Shown piece after piece: positions 60,992 through 64,000 of a stretch of DNA of 64,000 nt. The notes under the pieces were generated by a model, which was not told the origin of the DNA, did no database searches, and saw only the letters and a list, made by a program, of their open reading frames with translations. Source of the stretch: Verrucomicrobiota bacterium JB022 (GTDB taxonomy: Bacteria > Verrucomicrobiota > Verrucomicrobiia > Opitutales > Oceanipulchritudinaceae); NCBI GenBank assembly GCA_030673845.1, contig JAUTCQ010000021.1:62001-126000 (forward strand). The letters run 5' to 3'. A program made the translations under genes and the position numbers. Position 1 is the stretch's first letter, and each line of letters starts with the position of its first letter.

Positions 60992-62017
60992 ATGGTATCA
61001 GAGAATCGTAAACCCGTCGTCGTAATCACGGGCGGGACGGCAGGCGTAGGACGCGCCACCGCCCGCAAATTTGCCCATGAGGGCTACAATGTAGCGGTTA
61101 TAGCCCGCGAAGCCGGACGCCTGGAGGCGACGGAAAAGGAATTGCAGCAGCTGGGGGCACACGCCCTGGCGATCCAAGCCGATGTCAGCGACGCCCATGC
61201 ACTGGCAATGGCAGCCGATCGTATCGAACATCAGCTAGGCGAGATCGACGTGTGGGTCAACTGCGCGATGACCAGCGTCTTCGCCCCGGTCAAGGATACC
61301 ACACCGGAAGAGTTTCGCCGCGTGACGGAAGTCTGCTTCCTCGGCTACGTCTACGGCACCAAGGCAGTGCTGGGCCGCATGCTGGAGCGTGACCGCGGCA
61401 CGATCGTGCAAGTGGGCTCTGCCCTCGCCTATCGGGGGATCCCGCTGCAGAGCGCATACTGCGCTTCCAAACACGCGATTCAGGGCTTCTGCGATTCCCT
61501 GCGCACGGAGCTTTTGCACGACGGCAGCAACGTGCACGTGACGATGGTCCAGCTGCCGGCGGTCAACACGCCCCAATTTAGTTGGGTCCGCAGCCGTTTG
61601 CCACAGAAGGCCCAGCCGGTGCCGCCTATCTACCAGCCCGAAGTGGCGGCCGACGGCATTTATTTGGCCGCGTGTAGTCGCCGGCGCGAGGTCCTCGTCG
61701 GCAGCTCTACGCTCAAGGCAGTTTACGGCAACAAGGTGGCTCCCGGCTATGCGGATCGCAAGCTGGCCCGCGAGGGCTACAGCGGCCAACAAATCGAGGA
61801 GCCCGAAGCTGCCGACCGCCCGGACAATCTTTATGCCCCCGTACCAGGGGACTTCGCCGCACACGGAGACTTCGACGACCGGGCTTACGGGCACAGTCTG
61901 CAGCTGGAGGCCAGCAAACATCGGGGCACTGTGGCGATGGCGGGGGTGACGACGGGCGTCCTGCTCGGCACGGCGCTCGGTTTGGCCCGCGTCTTGCGCC
62001 ATAGGAACGACTCTTAA
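60992..62017 (+). CDS. SDR-family oxidoreductase with C-terminal membrane anchor
   Basis: A 341-residue classical SDR. VVITGGTAGVGRATARKFAH binds NAD(P), and the catalytic residues are Ser in VGSALAYRGIP with Tyr and Lys in SAYCASKHAIQ. The N-A-G motif is altered to NCAMTSV. After about residue 250 there is a polar extension and a final hydrophobic helix (VAMAGVTTGVLLGTALGLA) followed by basic residues RVLRHRNDS, which looks like a C-terminal membrane anchor. The orientation would keep the enzyme on the cytoplasmic face. It is 14 bp upstream of another SDR. Confidence 0.83.
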   Translation: MVSENRKPVVVITGGTAGVGRATARKFAHEGYNVAVIAREAGRLEATEKELQQLGAHALAIQADVSDAHALAMAADRIEHQLGEIDVWVNCAMTSVFAPVKDTTPEEFRRVTEVCFLGYVYGTKAVLGRMLERDRGTIVQVGSALAYRGIPLQSAYCASKHAIQGFCDSLRTELLHDGSNVHVTMVQLPAVNTPQFSWVRSRLPQKAQPVPPIYQPEVAADGIYLAACSRRREVLVGSSTLKAVYGNKVAPGYADRKLAREGYSGQQIEEPEAADRPDNLYAPVPGDFAAHGDFDDRAYGHSLQLEASKHRGTVAMAGVTTGVLLGTALGLARVLRHRNDS

Positions 62018-62030
62018 CCCCCAATCCATT

Positions 62031-62822
62031 ATGGCAGACAAAAAAGACAATAACCGCGTGGCCTTGATTACCGGAGCCGGCGAAGGCCTGGGACGCGCTA
62101 CCGCGCTCCGACTGGCCCGTGACGGCGTCAAGGTGGGCTGCCTGGGGCGACACCTCGATAACACCCAGGAAACCGTCGACCTGATCAAGGAAGCGGGCGG
62201 CGAGGCCAAGGCTTTGCAGGCCGACATCAGCAAATGGGAGGACATGCAAAAGGCTGCCAAACAACTCGACGAGCTGTGGGGCCGGATCGACATCGTCTTT
62301 GCCAATGCCGGCATCAACGGCACCTGGACACCCATTGCAGACATGGAGCCGGAGGAATGGTGCAAGACGATCGACATCAACCTCACGGGCACCTTTTACA
62401 CCGTCAAGGCCTGCCTCCCGATGCTGAAGCGCGACGGCGGCTCCGTCATCATCACCTCTTCGGTCAATGGTACCCGTATGTTTACCAACACGGGTGCCAG
62501 TGCCTACTCGTCGTCCAAGGCGGGTCAAGTGGCCTTCATGAAGATGATCGCACTGGAGCTGGCCAGCCACCGCATCCGCGTCAACGCCATCTGCCCCGGC
62601 GCCATCGAATCGGCCATCGACGACAATACGGATAAGGAGAACATCGAGTCCGAAGCTGAGCCGGTCGTATTCCCCGAGGGCAAAATCCCGCTGACCGACG
62701 GCAAGCCTGGCAAGGCCGAAGATGTGGCCGAGCTGGTCTACTTCCTCGCCAGCGAGCACAGCCGCCACATCACTGGCACGGAGGTCTTTATCGACGGTGC
62801 CCAATCCCTGCTCCAAGGCTAG
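62031..62822 (+). CDS. SDR-family oxidoreductase
   Basis: A 263-residue classical SDR of normal length. ALITGAGEGLGRATALRLAR, FANAGINGTW, the Ser of SSVNGTRMF and the Tyr/Lys of SAYSSSKAGQVAF are all in place, and EVFIDGAQSLLQG closes the fold. It has no membrane anchor. It sits between the anchored SDR and the DUF296 gene, both of which are separated from it by under 15 bp. Its substrate is unknown; 3-oxo sugar or fatty-acyl derivatives are candidates. Confidence 0.87.
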   Translation: MADKKDNNRVALITGAGEGLGRATALRLARDGVKVGCLGRHLDNTQETVDLIKEAGGEAKALQADISKWEDMQKAAKQLDELWGRIDIVFANAGINGTWTPIADMEPEEWCKTIDINLTGTFYTVKACLPMLKRDGGSVIITSSVNGTRMFTNTGASAYSSSKAGQVAFMKMIALELASHRIRVNAICPGAIESAIDDNTDKENIESEAEPVVFPEGKIPLTDGKPGKAEDVAELVYFLASEHSRHITGTEVFIDGAQSLLQG

Positions 62823-62824
62823 GC

Positions 62825-63280
62825 ATGCGCTACCAAAAGCTAGATACTACCGGCGACACCACCTATGTGCTCGTCTTTGAAACGGGCGAAGCCGTGATGG
62901 AAAAGCTGGCCGCATTTGTCGCGAAGGAAGGGATCGTTTCTGCCCGCTTCCACGGCATCGGTGCCTTTTCAGAGGCGGGCCTGCGTTTCTTCAACACCGA
63001 CCATCTGGAATATATCGACATCCCGGTGCACGAGCAGGTGGAGCTGCTCTCGTTGACTGGCACGATTGCCTCTCGCGATGGCAAGGCCCAGCTGCATGCC
63101 CACGCGATCCTGGGCAAGCCAGATGGCCAGTGTATCGGCGGGCACCTTAAGGATGCCGTGGTGCGCCCCACCCTGGAGGTGATGGTGATTGCCAGCCCGG
63201 CTCACCTGCACCGCGAATTCGACCCACGGGTCGAGCTGCCCTTGTTGCAGCTCGATGCCAGCAAGCAACAGGAAGTGTAA
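62825..63280 (+). CDS. PPC/DUF296-domain protein
   Basis: A 151-residue protein consisting of one PPC (plant and prokaryote conserved, DUF296) domain. ARFHGIGAFSEAGLRFF and LHAHAILGKPDGQCIGGHL carry the histidines typical of the metal-binding bacterial branch. In plants the domain is paired with AT-hook DNA binding, but bacterial stand-alone versions lack a known DNA-binding part and their role is unclear. It follows the SDR gene by 2 bp, so it belongs to this cluster. Confidence 0.85.
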   Translation: MRYQKLDTTGDTTYVLVFETGEAVMEKLAAFVAKEGIVSARFHGIGAFSEAGLRFFNTDHLEYIDIPVHEQVELLSLTGTIASRDGKAQLHAHAILGKPDGQCIGGHLKDAVVRPTLEVMVIASPAHLHREFDPRVELPLLQLDASKQQEV

Positions 63281-63307
63281 TCCTTTCACTTACGAATCCC
63301 TACCACC

Positions 63308-63583
63308 ATGAACGCTCAAACTTCTTTCCTTTACCGCCCCTTGGCGGGGCTGAGCCTGCTCGCGGCTTTCTGCTTTGCGGGCTGCGAAAACTACCGTAAG
63401 CCGCAGAACACCGAAGAAGGTGCGCTGCAAGGCGCGGCGGCCGGAGCCGCAGCCGGGGCCTTGATCGGGTCCCAATCGGGCGATGCGCTCGAAGGGGCGG
63501 CCATCGGGGGCGCAGCAGGAGCCGCAGCGGGTGGCTACTACGGCAATCGCGAGGAACGGCGCGACCGCGACGATGACGACTGA
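63308..63583 (+). CDS. Glycine-zipper lipoprotein-like protein
   Basis: A 91-residue protein. LSLLAAFCFAGCENYRKP is a signal sequence with a lipobox (FAGC), so the mature protein would be lipid-anchored. The middle is a glycine zipper: GALQGAAAGAAAGALIGSQ and AAIGGAAGAAAGGYYGN, which forms membrane-associated helical oligomers in outer-membrane proteins. The tail is highly charged (REERRDRDDDD). It is the last plus-strand gene and ends before a strong terminator. Confidence 0.82.
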   Translation: MNAQTSFLYRPLAGLSLLAAFCFAGCENYRKPQNTEEGALQGAAAGAAAGALIGSQSGDALEGAAIGGAAGAAAGGYYGNREERRDRDDDD

Positions 63584-63610
63584 TCGCGGGCCAGAAATTT
63601 GTGCTAAGCG

Positions 63611-63642
63611 AGCGGCGGGGATCAGGCTCCCGCCGCTTTTTT
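63611..63642 (+). terminator. Rho-independent terminator of the accessory cluster
   Basis: AGCGGCGGG pairs with CCCGCCGCT (9 bp) around a 9-nt loop and is followed by a run of six T residues. It lies 28 bp past the glycine-zipper gene, between it and the convergent gene at 63648. Confidence 0.88.
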
Positions 63643-63647
63643 GTGCC

Positions 63648-64000
63648 CTACTCCTTCGCCGGGTAGAGCTTGGTGCCCCCTTGGGTCTCGGGCTGGAAAG
63701 GCTGCTCGTCGGTCACGCGCTGATAGCCTTCCGGCAGCTCTCCCCAGTTCCATGTGATGCCACTGACGAAGTAGCGCGCGTTGCCGGGAGGAGCCTGCAG
63801 CGTGACGCTGTCGGTAGACTCGGTGATGACCTGCGCGGCCATGCCCTCGCTGTGCGCCACTCGCGCCCAGATCCATACCTGGTCGCGCACCTGCCAGACT
63901 TCCTGGATCGAGATGCTGTGAGCAGGCGTTGGGACCTGGAGCGTGGCGGTAAAGGTCCGCTCTGCCCAGGCGCGTTCCTGCTCGCTGGGCGTGGTCGAGC
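63648..64000 (-). CDS. Hypothetical protein, C-terminal part, cut by the window edge
   Basis: The frame stays open to the window edge and gives about 117 residues before the stop, so the start is outside. Visible elements are QEVWQVRDQVWIWARVAH and SVTLQAPPGNARYFVSGITW, an alternating pattern that suggests a beta-rich protein. No known motif is recognised. It is convergent with the glycine-zipper gene across the terminator at 63611-63642. Confidence 0.55.
   Translation of the reverse strand, partial: STTPSEQERAWAERTFTATLQVPTPAHSISIQEVWQVRDQVWIWARVAHSEGMAAQVITESTDSVTLQAPPGNARYFVSGITWNWGELPEGYQRVTDEQPFQPETQGGTKLYPAKE

Overview
The window is a GC-rich (roughly 60%) bacterial chromosome segment with dense, mostly co-directional genes and weak or absent Shine-Dalgarno sites at many starts. 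No rRNA, tRNA, CRISPR array, transposase or phage gene was seen. The gene set (sucCD, dapF, murA-ruvB, glmS, a very large exopolysaccharide locus, single LamG-domain protein) and the Gram-negative envelope functions (Wza-like export protein, outer-membrane barrel, lipoproteins) suggest a diderm of the Verrucomicrobiota, possibly Opitutia. That placement is inference from gene style, not from a marker comparison.

Region 1 (1-16.7 kb) is mostly housekeeping. It holds the end of sucC, sucD, an unusual dapF in which both positions of the catalytic cysteine pair are serine, a small lipoprotein, a CobW-like protein without a Walker A motif, a LolA-fold protein, a RidA-family protein, a BASS-family transporter, a MazG/dimeric-dUTPase-fold protein, an Arg/Lys-rich protein, murA-ruvB, a hybrid histidine kinase, a LamG protein, a polyprenyl-phosphate sugar transferase and glmS. 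The last two diverge from a 324-bp regulatory gap and feed the next region: glmS makes GlcN-6-P for UDP-GlcNAc, and the sugar transferase starts lipid-linked glycan assembly.

Region 2 (17-46.4 kb) is one continuous plus-strand run of 23 genes for a Wzx/Wzy-type exopolysaccharide. In order: outer-membrane barrel, Wza-like export protein, Wzc-like co-polymerase/tyrosine kinase, a wbpA-wbpB-wbpD-wbpE set plus wbpI for a di-N-acetylated uronic acid nucleotide sugar, Wzx flippase, many GT2/GT4 glycosyltransferases, a CapK-like adenylate-forming enzyme, a Wzy-like polymerase, a GT-C enzyme, a Dpm1-GtrA fusion, a two-domain oxidoreductase, a heparinase II/III-type protein, a second UDP-GlcNAc 2-epimerase and a nucleotidyltransferase. 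Most junctions are stop/start overlaps of the ATGA or GTGA kind, which points to translational coupling. A 13-bp palindrome upstream of this operon recurs in near-identical form upstream of the sugar transferase.

Region 3 (46.4-50 kb, minus strand) looks stress- or envelope-related: a class-I glutamine amidotransferase, two tiny single-pass membrane proteins flanking a DUF892 ferritin-like protein, and a secreted Asn/Gln/Ser/Arg-rich protein with two OB-like modules and a repeated Tyr/Trp motif.

Region 4 (50.2-63.6 kb, plus strand) is an accessory cluster that I consider the most novel part. It has a YghA-like SDR, a sugar epimerase, a fusion of a clan GH-A-like glycosidase domain to an SDR sugar epimerase, a zinc alcohol dehydrogenase, a GT4, three tandem CgeB-like glycosyltransferases, a methyltransferase resembling TIGR04290, two more SDRs (one with a C-terminal membrane anchor), a DUF296/PPC protein and a glycine-zipper lipoprotein. 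It probably makes and modifies a small methylated glycoconjugate, perhaps under stress. The window ends in a partial minus-strand gene of unknown function.
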